Assembly: GCA_029261065.1 (NCBI GenBank)
Contig: JAJDCB010000018.1
Location: 1-40,380 of the forward strand
Origin: Candidatus Omnitrophota bacterium
GTDB taxonomy: Bacteria > Omnitrophota > Gorgyraeia > Zapsychrales > Zapsychraceae
Length of the DNA: 40,380 nt
Direction: 5' to 3'
Below the pieces are notes generated by a model. It saw only the letters and a program-made list of their open reading frames with translations, ran no database searches and was not told where the DNA came from. This document shows positions 25,841 through 34,635 of the stretch, piece after piece; the first letter of the stretch is position 1; every line of letters begins with the position of its first letter. The translations under genes and the position numbers were made by a program.

Positions 25841-27490
25841 ATGTCCTATTTAGTATTAGCTAGAAAACATCGCCCACAATTATTTAAAGATTTTGTAGGC
25901 CAAGAACACATTTCGCAATTACTCACCAAAGCCATTGAAGGTGATCGTATTGCCCATTCCTATTTATTTTGTGGACCACGTGGTGTTGGTAAAACATCAT
26001 GCGCGCGCATTTTAGCCAAATCTTTAAATTGTGAAAAAGGTCCAACGATCACGCCTTGTGGTGAGTGTTCTGCTTGCCAAGAGATTTCGAAATCAACTAG
26101 TTTTGACGTCCTTGAAATTGATGGAGCATCCAACCGCGGTATTGATGAAATTCGAACGTTAAGAGAAAACGTCAAGTTTGCCCCGAGTTACGGACGGTAT
26201 AAGATTTATATTGTAGATGAAGTTCATATGTTAACAACAGAGGCCTTTAATGCGTTGTTAAAAACATTAGAGGAGCCTCCAGCACATGCCAAATTTATTT
26301 TTGCCACAACAGAACCCCACAAAGTTCCAGCAACCATTCTTTCACGTTGCCAACGATTCGATTTTAAACACATTTCAATCAACACAATATTAGATCTCTT
26401 AGCTGATATTTGTAAAAAAGAAAATTTTACGATTGAAGAAGATGCTCTCTATGCCATCGCCAAAGCAGCCAAGGGCAGCTTACGCGATGCCTTAAGTGTT
26501 TTAGATCAATTAAGTGCTTTAAGCGAAATTACGATTGAAGCGGGTGATGTGTATACCATGTTAGGTATTGTGGAGACACAATTGCTTTTTGATTTAGGTG
26601 CGGCGATCGGTCAAAAAAATTCATCTGCGGCTTTGGAGGTGTTGGATCAAATTGTCAACCAAGGCAAAGATTTAAAACAACTTCTTAAAGATATGACTGA
26701 ACACTTTCGAAATTTATTGGTCATTAAGATTGGTGGTAAGTCGTTGGGTAAGTTGGTTGATTATCCTGTGGCGATTAAAGAGATGTATTTAAAACAATGT
26801 GATTTTTTTGAGGTTAAAGCTATTCTCAATATCATTGATGCCTTTATTGAAACACAGGAGATGGCGAGGTTAACCGAGTCGATGCGTATCCCTTTTGAGC
26901 TGGCTTTGGCCAAATTAACGTTTCAAGAAGAGGGGGTGTCCTCATCTTCTGTTATGACAGAAGAGATTCGAGATAATCAGAAATCTATTTTTACAGCGCA
27001 ACGACTAAGTGACAATAAAGGGCAGGTAGGATATCCTCAAGGTCAACCAGCTAAGGACGGTCCCGAAACTCGACTTGAAGATGTTATGGAAGAGGAGGCT
27101 CAAGGTGAGGAGATTGTTGAGGATGATATTGCTGTGGGGCAATCAGGTGTCGATTTTGAGAAAATCAAAAATGCTTGGGATTCCCTAACGTATGCGTTAA
27201 GTAAAGAAAAAATGTCTTTGGCGACATATTTGCAAGAAGCGCAACCCATACGTTATGCAAGTTCGATATTAACCATCGCTTTTCCAGCTAGCTGTGTTTT
27301 TCAAAAAGAGAGTATGGAAAGCCAAGAAAATGTTTTATTAGTGGAGCGTATTTTTTCAGATAAAGTAAAAGAGAATGTGATTATTAAATATATTATTGAT
27401 CAAGACGTCGAAGTTCCAGAAAACTCAGGCGTCAAAGATATTTTAGCGAAGTTTGACGGTGAAGTTGTGGGCCGTTGGCATAACGATTAA
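25841..27490 (+). CDS. dnaX: DNA polymerase III subunit gamma/tau
   Basis: A 549-residue clamp-loader ATPase. Walker A GPRGVGKTS is at residues 45-53, the zinc-binding Cys are C64, C73, C76 and C79, Walker B/DExx is VDEVH (125-129), the LEEPP segment and sensor-1/SRC motif LSRCQRFDF follow. Domain III lies at about 225-365. The C-terminal 180 residues are divergent and acidic (EEEAQGEEIVEDD), then a folded end domain. No convincing slippery heptamer for a short gamma form was found near the end of domain III. recR follows after 9 bases, the common dnaX-recR arrangement, though the ybaB-like gene that is often between them is missing here. Confidence 0.97.
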   Translation: MSYLVLARKHRPQLFKDFVGQEHISQLLTKAIEGDRIAHSYLFCGPRGVGKTSCARILAKSLNCEKGPTITPCGECSACQEISKSTSFDVLEIDGASNRGIDEIRTLRENVKFAPSYGRYKIYIVDEVHMLTTEAFNALLKTLEEPPAHAKFIFATTEPHKVPATILSRCQRFDFKHISINTILDLLADICKKENFTIEEDALYAIAKAAKGSLRDALSVLDQLSALSEITIEAGDVYTMLGIVETQLLFDLGAAIGQKNSSAALEVLDQIVNQGKDLKQLLKDMTEHFRNLLVIKIGGKSLGKLVDYPVAIKEMYLKQCDFFEVKAILNIIDAFIETQEMARLTESMRIPFELALAKLTFQEEGVSSSSVMTEEIRDNQKSIFTAQRLSDNKGQVGYPQGQPAKDGPETRLEDVMEEEAQGEEIVEDDIAVGQSGVDFEKIKNAWDSLTYALSKEKMSLATYLQEAQPIRYASSILTIAFPASCVFQKESMESQENVLLVERIFSDKVKENVIIKYIIDQDVEVPENSGVKDILAKFDGEVVGRWHND

Positions 27491-27499
27491 TCTCCCAAT

Positions 27500-28108
27500 A
27501 TGTCTTATCCAAAACTTATAGAAGAAGTCATTATACAATTTAGCAAGCTGCCAGGTGTTGGCCGCCGAAGTGCGGAACGCATGGCGTTTTGGGTCTTAAA
27601 TCATCCTGTTGAAGACGCGCAGAAGCTCACGAGAAGTATAATCGATCTTAAAGAAAACCTAAAATTTTGTCGAAGCTGTCATCATTTAAGTGATACTGAA
27701 ATTTGTCCTATATGTTCAGACTCAACACGGGATCAAACAACAATTTGTGTTGTTGAGAATCCTAAAGATTTAATCGCTATTGAACGAAGCGGCATCTATA
27801 AAGGCCAATATCACGTCCTTCTTGGCACTATCGCTCCTTCAGAAGGGCGAGGCCCAGATGAGCTCACCATGGCCCATTTGATTAATCGTGTGGAAACGCA
27901 AAACGTTAAAGAAGTTGTTATTGCAACCGATCCGGATAATGAGGGTGAGATGACAGCTCTTTATATCATCAAACAATTACAATCCAAAGACGTCAAAGTC
28001 ACCCGCATCGGCCTTGGCATCCCTATGGGCAGTTCCGTGGAATTCTCTGATATCTCAACCCTGGCGATGAGCTTAAAATCGAGGAGAGTTGTCACCGAGA
28101 ACATTTAG
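27500..28108 (+). CDS. recR: Recombination mediator protein RecR
   Basis: A 202-residue RecR. The helix-hairpin-helix KLPGVGRRSAERMAF is at residues 16-30, the zinc finger uses C57, C60, C69 and C72, and the Toprim domain begins VVENPKDL with the second acidic motif ATDPDNEGEMTA (usually DPTxEGExTA). The C-terminus GLGIPMGSSVEFSD is conserved as xRGLPxGxxLEYxD. It acts with RecF/RecO to load RecA on gapped DNA. It is directly downstream of dnaX. Confidence 0.97.
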   Translation: MSYPKLIEEVIIQFSKLPGVGRRSAERMAFWVLNHPVEDAQKLTRSIIDLKENLKFCRSCHHLSDTEICPICSDSTRDQTTICVVENPKDLIAIERSGIYKGQYHVLLGTIAPSEGRGPDELTMAHLINRVETQNVKEVVIATDPDNEGEMTALYIIKQLQSKDVKVTRIGLGIPMGSSVEFSDISTLAMSLKSRRVVTENI

Positions 28109-28116
28109 AGAATCCA

Positions 28117-28144
28117 TTGACTTTTCCAAAATATTAGATATAAT
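28117..28144 (+). promoter_or_regulatory. Promoter of tRNA-Asn
   Basis: TTGACT at 28117-28122, a 16-base spacer and a perfect TATAAT at 28139-28144. It begins 8 bases after the recR stop. Expected start is near 28151, about 20 bases before the tRNA. Confidence 0.8.
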
Positions 28145-28171
28145 TCAGTTCACAATTTTTACCAGTCTTAT

Positions 28172-28247
28172 TCCCCTGTAGCTCAGCTGGTAGAGCAGTT
28201 GGCTGTTAACCAACTTGTCCGTGGTTCGAGTCCACGCGGGGGAGCCA
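28172..28247 (+). tRNA. tRNA-Asn (anticodon GTT)
   Basis: Acceptor TCCCCTG pairs with CGGGGGA (one G-U). The anticodon arm GTTGG-CTGTTAA-CCAAC gives GTT. T arm is CGTGG-TTCGAGT-CCACG. Discriminator G and encoded CCA end at 28247. Confidence 0.97.
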
Positions 28248-28255
28248 TTTTAGTT

Positions 28256-28288
28256 AAGCCGTTGTGAGTTAATAACTTGCAACGGCTT
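28256..28288 (+). terminator. Hairpin terminator after tRNA-Asn
   Basis: AAGCCGTTG (28256-28264) pairs with CAACGGCTT (28280-28288); the inner bases also pair (AGTT/AACT with G-U pairs next to it), giving a stem of about 15 pairs around a 3-base loop. Only a mixed A/T tract follows, so it may need other help to terminate. Confidence 0.65.
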
Positions 28289-28384
28289 ATTTAATAATAA
28301 CTTTAGTTGAATTCTTCTTAGTATTTTGTTTTTAATGTAATTATAATTATGCTGGTTTGTTCTGCTTAAGGAAGGCTTTAAATT

Positions 28385-29044
28385 GTGATTCGGGTTTATT
28401 CTAATATATTATTTCTTGCTTTAACATGTGTGTTTGTAAACGGGTGTGTGCCCCAAGATGATATTCAACGTTATGTTGAGATTTCTAATCGTCCAAAACC
28501 TCCAGTACAGATTTGCAATCTTCCTCCACGTAAACCATCTTCAAAGACAGCTGCGGTTAAAGATACGGATATTTTAAACGTAGATGTAGATCAAATTTCC
28601 TTACAAGAGCAAAGTTTAAAAGCTTGGGGTGAGATTAAACCAATATGGCAACCTACTGCTCTAGCTGCGATGAGTTTTGGGACGTTTGTCTCTGATAATG
28701 TCATTGTTACACTGACGTCTTTACCTGGTGAAGCCGGAGGTGTTGAGGCCAATGTTCTGCGGTGGCTGCAGCAACTTTCCCATTTAAAGCTTTTTGATAC
28801 TCAAAAGAATGACTTCATCCAATCTCTTCGCAAAGTTGAAGGGAAGCCAAGCATAACAACAACCATTGCTGATTACACACAGTTAAGTGAAGATGAAGAT
28901 TCAGATAGTATGATCGCCGCTATTATTTTCGATGGACAGAAAAGTATTTTTATAAAGATGAAAGGTCCTCTCAAGGAACTTCGCTCCTTTAGGGATGTCT
29001 TTATCGGTAAAGTGCAGTATATCATCCAGGGAGAAGAGTTATGA
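28385..29044 (+). CDS. Predicted lipoprotein at the head of the cytochrome c biogenesis run
   Basis: A 219-residue exported protein starting at GTG 28385, with AAGGAAGG at 28368-28375. The signal peptide ends in a lipobox-like VNGC with Cys21 as the lipidated residue. The mature part has a Pro-rich linker, then a domain with LTSLPGEAGGVEANVLRWLQQL and a strand-rich end (AAIIFDGQKSIFIKMKGP). I recall similar LPGxAGGxxANVxRW domains beside ccsA/resB-type genes in Planctomycetes and Verrucomicrobia; the role is unknown. It overlaps resB by 4 bases, so a link to haem transport or cytochrome maturation is plausible by context. Confidence 0.72.
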   Translation: MIRVYSNILFLALTCVFVNGCVPQDDIQRYVEISNRPKPPVQICNLPPRKPSSKTAAVKDTDILNVDVDQISLQEQSLKAWGEIKPIWQPTALAAMSFGTFVSDNVIVTLTSLPGEAGGVEANVLRWLQQLSHLKLFDTQKNDFIQSLRKVEGKPSITTTIADYTQLSEDEDSDSMIAAIIFDGQKSIFIKMKGPLKELRSFRDVFIGKVQYIIQGEEL

Positions 29045-30165
29045 GCTCTGGAGTTAATAAATTATTTCGCACAGGTGGTTCTCTTAAAGTAACTGTTTTT
29101 TGTTTATTTTATCTCTTTATCCTTACGTTTTGGGGGACTCTTGATCAGGTTGAGAATGGATTATTTGCAGCCCAGCAAAAGTTTTTTACCTCAATGTTCT
29201 TTCCTGCATTTTGGATAATTTGGCTCCCTGGTGCCAAGTTGATTTTAGCCATCATGTGCATCAACCTTATTTCGGCCTTTTATCGCATGTTAGGATTTAG
29301 ACTTAAGAAGGCGGGGATATTAATTACGCATATCGGCTTGCTTCTTTTCTTTATTGCCGCATGGCTTACATATACAAGTGCGGTAGAAACACAAATCACA
29401 CTTGTTGAGAAAGAAACGGTTAACACGTCACAATCATATCATGTGTGGGAATTATCGATATGGCCGGCAGATGATGCCGATAATAAACGTAATATCACGG
29501 CAATTACTTTAACAAAAAAATCTGAGAATATTATTTATGATTTGGATGATTTAGGTATGCGTATTGAAATAAAGGATTATTTAGAAAATGCCCACGCTGA
29601 AATTGTGCATGGCGATGATCATTCACAACTAAAGAGACGTGTCAGCGAAATGCCATCATCTAAAAATCCTGAAGAAAATTTGCCGGCAGTATTTATAAAT
29701 GTTGTATCGGGTGATAAACAAACGGAAGTTGATTTCTTTGCAAGTGATTCTGTGGCTAAGCCAGTTGAAAATGATAAAGGTGGTGCTTTTTATTTAGCAC
29801 TTAGGCGCAAACGATTGGCCGTTCCTTTTAAGCTGAGGCTTGATGACTTTAGAAAAGAGTTTCATCCAGGAACTGGAATAGCCAAATCTTTTGAAAGTGA
29901 TGTGAGTGTTGATGAGGGCTCAGGTATGCGTTTAGCGACGATATCTATGAATAAACCATTACGTATTAAAGAGTACACGATTTATCAAGCATCTTATGGA
30001 GATGATAGTTTTGGCCGCGAAACATCCACTTTTGCGATTGTTAAAAATCCAGCAAGAATATTACCGTATTGGGCGAGCTTTATTACTTCTTTTGGGTTAT
30101 TTCTACATTTCTTTTTACGTTCAATACAAAGACAGGGGCGTGATGTTAAAAAAGTGTACGTTTAA
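29041..30165 (+). CDS. resB: ResB/Ccs1-like cytochrome c biogenesis protein
   Basis: A 374-residue membrane protein of the ResB family, one half of the System II (Ccs) haem-delivery and ligation machine. Hydrophobic segments lie at about 15-33, 60-80, 88-110 and 340-358, with a large extracytoplasmic domain between the third and fourth (about 112-335) as expected. Segment TFWGTLDQVENGLFAAQQKFF near the N-terminus is typical of ResB. The start overlaps the lipoprotein stop (ATGA), and the end overlaps ccsA by 23 bases. It is somewhat shorter than Bacillus ResB. Confidence 0.88.
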   Translation: MSSGVNKLFRTGGSLKVTVFCLFYLFILTFWGTLDQVENGLFAAQQKFFTSMFFPAFWIIWLPGAKLILAIMCINLISAFYRMLGFRLKKAGILITHIGLLLFFIAAWLTYTSAVETQITLVEKETVNTSQSYHVWELSIWPADDADNKRNITAITLTKKSENIIYDLDDLGMRIEIKDYLENAHAEIVHGDDHSQLKRRVSEMPSSKNPEENLPAVFINVVSGDKQTEVDFFASDSVAKPVENDKGGAFYLALRRKRLAVPFKLRLDDFRKEFHPGTGIAKSFESDVSVDEGSGMRLATISMNKPLRIKEYTIYQASYGDDSFGRETSTFAIVKNPARILPYWASFITSFGLFLHFFLRSIQRQGRDVKKVYV

Positions 30166-32056
30166 ATATTTGAATATTTTACTGATGGCATTTTTTATGT
30201 TGGGCGCTGGTGTATCTGCCAATGCACAAGAGAGTAAGGTTTCTCTTAATACTAAGTATTTCAGTCAAATAGCAATCCTTCATCAAGGACGCGTTAAACC
30301 GCTTGATTCTTTTGCGCGTCATTTTATGTTGCAGCTTTCTGGTAAGTCTTCTTATGAGGGTGAAAATGCGCTGGCTTGGGTAACACAGCTTATCTTTGAC
30401 CCTGAAAGTGTACGTGATGATCGTATTTTCTTGGTGAATCACCCCGAGACATTACAAGCGGCAGGTATTGAGAATAGTGATGAGCGACGATGGAGTTTTG
30501 ATGATTTGATTAAAGGTTATTTTCGTTTAGAAAGTTTAGCTCTGCAGGCACAAGAAAAGGAAGATCCAAAGGATTTAACACTGGTTGAGCGTGAAATAAT
30601 TCGTCTAACGGACAACATGTTGCTTTATATGAGTACAGCGCAAAGTTTTGCTGCTTTTCAGGCAACAGATGATTTTGAGATTGATAGTGCAGAGACGAAG
30701 AAGTTGTTAGAGATTTCAGATACACAAAAATGTTGCAGTTACATGGATATTGTGATGCGCGCACCTATGCTTCATGAAACGATTCAGAGTATGGAGGGTG
30801 TGGATGCCGATCAGTGGTCTGATTTACAAACCGATGCCTTTCGTTTAATAAACAAAGTCTATCAATGGTCTAATACGGATCGCGATGGACCGTTAAAAAT
30901 TATTCCACATATCAAAGATGATAAGAGATGGAGTACGGCATTAGAAGCTAGTTTATCAGGGGGACTTAAAAACCCAGTTATTCGTGAACAAATACTTTAT
31001 CTTATTGATTTGTACAATGCTTGGAATAGTGAGGATCAAGTGGGGTTTGATCGGGCGGCAATATCATTTAATGTAAGCATTAGAGAGTTACGACCGAATG
31101 TTCGTGCGCTTAAAATGATTTCACTTGAAAATATTTACAATTGGTTAAATTCATTTTTCTGGGCAAAAGTTATCTATGTACTTGCACTTCTTTGGATTAT
31201 TGTGCGATTGATTCAAGGTGTCTCGCCTGCATATTTGCCAATTAAGCTTTTTATTGCGAGCGCGTGGCTTATACATAGTTTTGGTTTGGTGGCGAGAATT
31301 TATGTGTTGGCGCGCCCACCTGTGACAAATCTTTTTGAAACGTTTTTGTTTGTGAGTTGGGTTACTGTTTTTGCAGGGTTAGTCATTAAGGATGATAAAG
31401 CTAACAAAGGTTTGGGTTCTTTTGTTGCTGCTTTCACGGGATCTGTTATTTTATTTATCTCGGGCAAGTTTGCCGCCGAGGGTGATACCATGAAGATGTT
31501 GGTGGCTGTTTTGGACTCGAACTTTTGGCTTTCAACACATGTTATTACAGTTACGATTGGTTATGCAGGATGTTGCGTGGCCGCTGTGATTGGGCATATC
31601 TACCTCATTCAAAGGGTGATTAAAGACAAGAAAGAAAATCTTAAAAAAACTTTCCGCACCTTGTATTTATCTTTAGGATGGGGGTTAGCATTTTCTTTTC
31701 TTGGAACAATTTTGGGTGGTGTTTGGGCGGATCAATCATGGGGACGTTTTTGGGGTTGGGACCCTAAAGAGAATGGCGCGTTAATGATTGTACTTTGGAG
31801 CGCGATGATTTATCACGCGCGATTAGCGGGGCTTATTAAGGAGAGAGGCTTTGCTGTTTTAGCAGCCTTGGGTCTAATTGTCGTTATGTGGGCATGGTTT
31901 GGGGTTAATTTGTTGAGTGTAGGCTTGCATTCATATGGATTTACGGAAGGTACTGGTTTAGTGTTAGTTGTTTGTTTAGGTCTTGATTTACTTTTAATTA
32001 GTGTGCTGGCTTCTTTAAGTAAAACACATATTTTAAAATTAAATAATATTGATTAA
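30143..32056 (+). CDS. ccsA: CcsA/CcmC-family cytochrome c assembly protein with long periplasmic N-terminal part
   Basis: A 637-residue haem-handling protein. ATG 30143 is chosen: AGGGG lies just before it and it opens a proper signal peptide ending near ANA (28), while longer in-frame starts lie inside resB. Residues about 30-340 form a mostly soluble extracytoplasmic region; the C-terminal half has about eight membrane segments. The haem-binding WWD motif WADQSWGRFWGWDPKENG is at about 527-545, and conserved His flank it (for example STHVITVTIGY). With ResB it attaches haem to CxxCH sites of the nrf proteins encoded directly downstream. Confidence 0.9.
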   Translation: MLKKCTFKYLNILLMAFFMLGAGVSANAQESKVSLNTKYFSQIAILHQGRVKPLDSFARHFMLQLSGKSSYEGENALAWVTQLIFDPESVRDDRIFLVNHPETLQAAGIENSDERRWSFDDLIKGYFRLESLALQAQEKEDPKDLTLVEREIIRLTDNMLLYMSTAQSFAAFQATDDFEIDSAETKKLLEISDTQKCCSYMDIVMRAPMLHETIQSMEGVDADQWSDLQTDAFRLINKVYQWSNTDRDGPLKIIPHIKDDKRWSTALEASLSGGLKNPVIREQILYLIDLYNAWNSEDQVGFDRAAISFNVSIRELRPNVRALKMISLENIYNWLNSFFWAKVIYVLALLWIIVRLIQGVSPAYLPIKLFIASAWLIHSFGLVARIYVLARPPVTNLFETFLFVSWVTVFAGLVIKDDKANKGLGSFVAAFTGSVILFISGKFAAEGDTMKMLVAVLDSNFWLSTHVITVTIGYAGCCVAAVIGHIYLIQRVIKDKKENLKKTFRTLYLSLGWGLAFSFLGTILGGVWADQSWGRFWGWDPKENGALMIVLWSAMIYHARLAGLIKERGFAVLAALGLIVVMWAWFGVNLLSVGLHSYGFTEGTGLVLVVCLGLDLLLISVLASLSKTHILKLNNID

Positions 32057-32082
32057 TTTCGGAGAGTTGTATAATAAAAGAA

Positions 32083-32706
32083 ATGAAACTATTTAACCGT
32101 TTAATTCAATTTTTAAAAATACTTAGACCGCCTAAAGAATGGCACATACCTGTACTTATGGCATTAGGTGTTTTCGTCGGTATTGTTGGCTATATCCTTC
32201 ATATATCTAATGCGACATCATATATGTCTGATGATCCTAAAGTCTGTATGAACTGTCATGTTATGAAAACGGCTTATGCAACATGGGAGAGATCAAGTCA
32301 TAAACGCGTGGCCAAATGTACAGATTGCCATGTGCCACATGATAATATTTTAAAAAAGTATTTATTTAAAGCTAAAGATGGTGTTCGTCATGCCGCGATT
32401 TTTACGATGCATGCCGAACCGGAAGTGATTCGCATTAAACATGAAGGCGCTGCTGTGGTTCAGGAGAATTGTATCCGCTGCCATTTAGATTTAATTAATG
32501 ATTTATCTATTCATGAAATTACTTATAAGGACAGTGAAGCGGGTAAAGGTCCATTGTGTTGGGATTGTCACCGTGAAACACCTCATGGTAAGGTGAGGAG
32601 TTTGTCGGCTGTTCCTAATGCCCATGTTCCTCAATTACCTAGTTCTATTCCTGATTGGTTTAATAATACATTTATAGCACCCAAACAAAAAGACTTAGGA
32701 GAATAA
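32083..32706 (+). CDS. nrfH: Tetrahaem cytochrome c NrfH, quinol dehydrogenase of nitrite reductase
   Basis: A 207-residue NapC/NirT/NrfH-family protein. A cytoplasmic N-terminus and one membrane anchor (about 22-40) are followed by four haem sites: CMNCH (55-59), CTDCH (79-83), CIRCH (130-134) and CWDCH (159-163). This is the pattern of NrfH, which oxidises menaquinol and passes electrons to NrfA. The start ATG 32083 has GGAGAG further upstream than usual. nrfA starts 2 bases after its stop. Confidence 0.95.
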   Translation: MKLFNRLIQFLKILRPPKEWHIPVLMALGVFVGIVGYILHISNATSYMSDDPKVCMNCHVMKTAYATWERSSHKRVAKCTDCHVPHDNILKKYLFKAKDGVRHAAIFTMHAEPEVIRIKHEGAAVVQENCIRCHLDLINDLSIHEITYKDSEAGKGPLCWDCHRETPHGKVRSLSAVPNAHVPQLPSSIPDWFNNTFIAPKQKDLGE

Positions 32707-32708
32707 TT

Positions 32709-34196
32709 ATGAAAAACATCATTGATCTTGTAAATAAAAAACCCTGGGTAGGGTGGTTACTATTTCTTGTAACGGCTTTCAGTATTTTTGTAGTGGGAAT
32801 GCTTGCGTCTAATATTTTTGAACGACGTATGGAGGCACAAATGGTATATAAGCCAATAAACCCCATCAGTGATCACGAAACACGTAATGAAAAATGGGGT
32901 TTAAATTTTCCACGTCAGTTTGAAAGATACCGTGCGACACGTGAGAGTGATACACAAACATATGCCGGCGGAAGTAAAAAAATCGATGAATTGGAACGAG
33001 ATCCACGGCTTGTTATTTTATGGGCCGGGTATGGATTTTCTAAAGCATATTATCAAGGGCGTGGTCATTATAATGCGATTGATGATATGAGAAATATTTA
33101 TAGAACGAATCATGAAAAATCTCCAGGAACATGTTGGACTTGTAAAAGTCCGGATGTACCACGTGTGATGGAAGAAATTGGTGTTGCTGAGTTTTATGCA
33201 TCCAAATGGGCTGATCTTGGTCATGAAATTGTTAATCCGATTGGTTGTTATGATTGTCATGATACCAAAACGATGGCATTGAAAATCACACGTCCTGCCT
33301 TAATTGAAGCCTATGAAAGACAAGGGAAGAATATTGAGGACGCGACACATCAAGAGATGCGTTCGCTTGTTTGTGCACAATGTCACGTTGAATACTATTT
33401 TAAAGGTAAGGGGAAGTATTTAACTTTTCCTTGGGATAAAGGTACGAGTGTGGAGGCTATGGAAGAATATTATGATGAGGCCGAATTTAAAGATTGGACC
33501 CATGCAATTAGTCGTGCGCCAATGCTTAAAGCACAACATCCAGGATATGAAGTTTGGAAAACAGGAACACATGCCGCGCGTGGCGTGAGTTGTGCGGATT
33601 GTCATATGCCATATAGAACGGAGGGCGGTGCTAAGTTTACAGATCACAAAATTCAAAGTCCACTAAACAATATTTCGAACTCATGTTTGGTTTGTCACCG
33701 CGAGAGTGAAGAAACATTACGTAGTTCTGTCGAAAATAAACAAAAAAAGATTAAGACATTGCGTATTCAAGCCGAGGAAAATATTGTTAGAGCGCACTTT
33801 GAAGCCAAGGCCGCTTGGGATGCGGGCGCGACAGAAGAAGAAATGACAAATATTCTTAAACTTATTCGTCACGCTCAATGGCGCTGGGATTTTGCGTCGG
33901 CAAGCCATGGCGGGTCCTTTCATTCATCACTTGAGACCGCACGCATTCTTGCAACATCTATTCAAAAGGCCCAAGATGCCCGGCTAGAGTTGGTTAAAGT
34001 ACTTGCAAAGCATGGTGTCCATGATACCGTTGAGATACCTGATATTTCAACAAAAGCTAAAGCACAAGCGGTTATTGGGTTGGATATGGAAAAGATAAAA
34101 GCACATAAAGATAAATTCCTTAAGGATATTGCCCCTGAGTGGGATAAAAAAGCTGCTGAGCGCCACGATCAATGGGATGCGCAGAGCGCTGAATAA
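32709..34196 (+). CDS. nrfA: Ammonia-forming cytochrome c nitrite reductase NrfA
   Basis: A 495-residue pentahaem enzyme that reduces nitrite to ammonium with six electrons. The catalytic haem has the Lys-ligated site CWTCK (142-146); the other four are CYDCH (180-184), CAQCH (222-226), CADCH (295-299) and CLVCH (326-330). Catalytic Tyr near 229-230 follows CAQCHVE, and H277 in KAQHPGY corresponds to the active-site His; an Arg in MRNIYR (about 128) is the likely third residue. A signal/anchor segment lies at about 15-33. AGGAG precedes the ATG. It forms a complex with NrfH and closes the five-gene cytochrome run. Confidence 0.97.
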   Translation: MKNIIDLVNKKPWVGWLLFLVTAFSIFVVGMLASNIFERRMEAQMVYKPINPISDHETRNEKWGLNFPRQFERYRATRESDTQTYAGGSKKIDELERDPRLVILWAGYGFSKAYYQGRGHYNAIDDMRNIYRTNHEKSPGTCWTCKSPDVPRVMEEIGVAEFYASKWADLGHEIVNPIGCYDCHDTKTMALKITRPALIEAYERQGKNIEDATHQEMRSLVCAQCHVEYYFKGKGKYLTFPWDKGTSVEAMEEYYDEAEFKDWTHAISRAPMLKAQHPGYEVWKTGTHAARGVSCADCHMPYRTEGGAKFTDHKIQSPLNNISNSCLVCHRESEETLRSSVENKQKKIKTLRIQAEENIVRAHFEAKAAWDAGATEEEMTNILKLIRHAQWRWDFASASHGGSFHSSLETARILATSIQKAQDARLELVKVLAKHGVHDTVEIPDISTKAKAQAVIGLDMEKIKAHKDKFLKDIAPEWDKKAAERHDQWDAQSAE

Positions 34197-34226
34197 TAAT
34201 ATCTGTTATATAGACCGGTTAACGGT

Positions 34227-34333
34227 CGCATAGACCCCCTTGAAAAGTGATGGGTGTGGCTATGGAGAAATGGACAGTCTTCGAAAAGGGATAGGTCACT
34301 TATTGCCCTGTCCCTAAACGGGGACTGTCCCTT
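34227..34333. repeat. Repeat family A, copy 1 (extragenic palindromic type)
   Basis: Begins CGCATAGACCCCCTTGAAAA and ends in a GGGACTGTCCCTT block. A second copy is at 35010-35123 with the same order of segments and only small changes. It fills the 170-bp gap after nrfA; no gene is seen there. Confidence 0.85.
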
Positions 34334-34367
34334 TATCTTCTGAGGATAATTTTAAGAAGGGAATGCG

Positions 34368-34601
34368 ATGAAACGAATTTCAAGAATAATTTTCACAGTT
34401 TTTTATTGCGGGATTATTTATTTTCTTGCACGAGATGGCTTTGAGTCTTGGGATATTTACTATGGTATTGTGATGGTTGTAGGGTTAGTTTTAACATATG
34501 TTAGTCCTCAAAGAATTATTGAGTTTTCTCAGAGAAAGAAAGAGAAAAAAGAGAAAGAGAGAAAGGGACAGTCCCCGAAAAGGGACGTAGCAAATGATTG
34601 A
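34368..34601 (+). CDS. Small two-span membrane protein, tail formed by repeat
   Basis: A 77-residue predicted membrane protein. AAGAAGG precedes the ATG by 6 bases. Two hydrophobic segments (about 6-21 and 29-46) are followed by a Lys/Glu-rich stretch. The last 14 residues are encoded by a repeat that begins at 34561, so the gene was probably longer or ended differently before the insertion. No family is recognised. Confidence 0.5.
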   Translation: MKRISRIIFTVFYCGIIYFLARDGFESWDIYYGIVMVVGLVLTYVSPQRIIEFSQRKKEKKEKERKGQSPKRDVAND

Positions 34602-34630
34602 CCTGTCCCTAGATGGGGACTGTCCCTTTC
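34561..34630. repeat. Repeat C: inverted repeat with GGGACAGTCCCC arms
   Basis: GAAAGGGACAGTCCCC (34561-34576) and its exact reverse complement (34615-34630) are separated by 38 bp that contain a further GGGAC...GTCCC pair. It belongs to the same GGGACAGTCC-type sequence group as families A and B and overlaps the end of the small membrane ORF. Confidence 0.9.
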
Positions 34631-34635
34631 TTTAA

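Noticed and set aside
25841-27490. Programmed frameshift in dnaX for a gamma subunit
   Set aside because: No in-phase slippery heptamer with a following hairpin near the end of domain III; the A-rich stretch near 27209 is in the wrong phase and too late.
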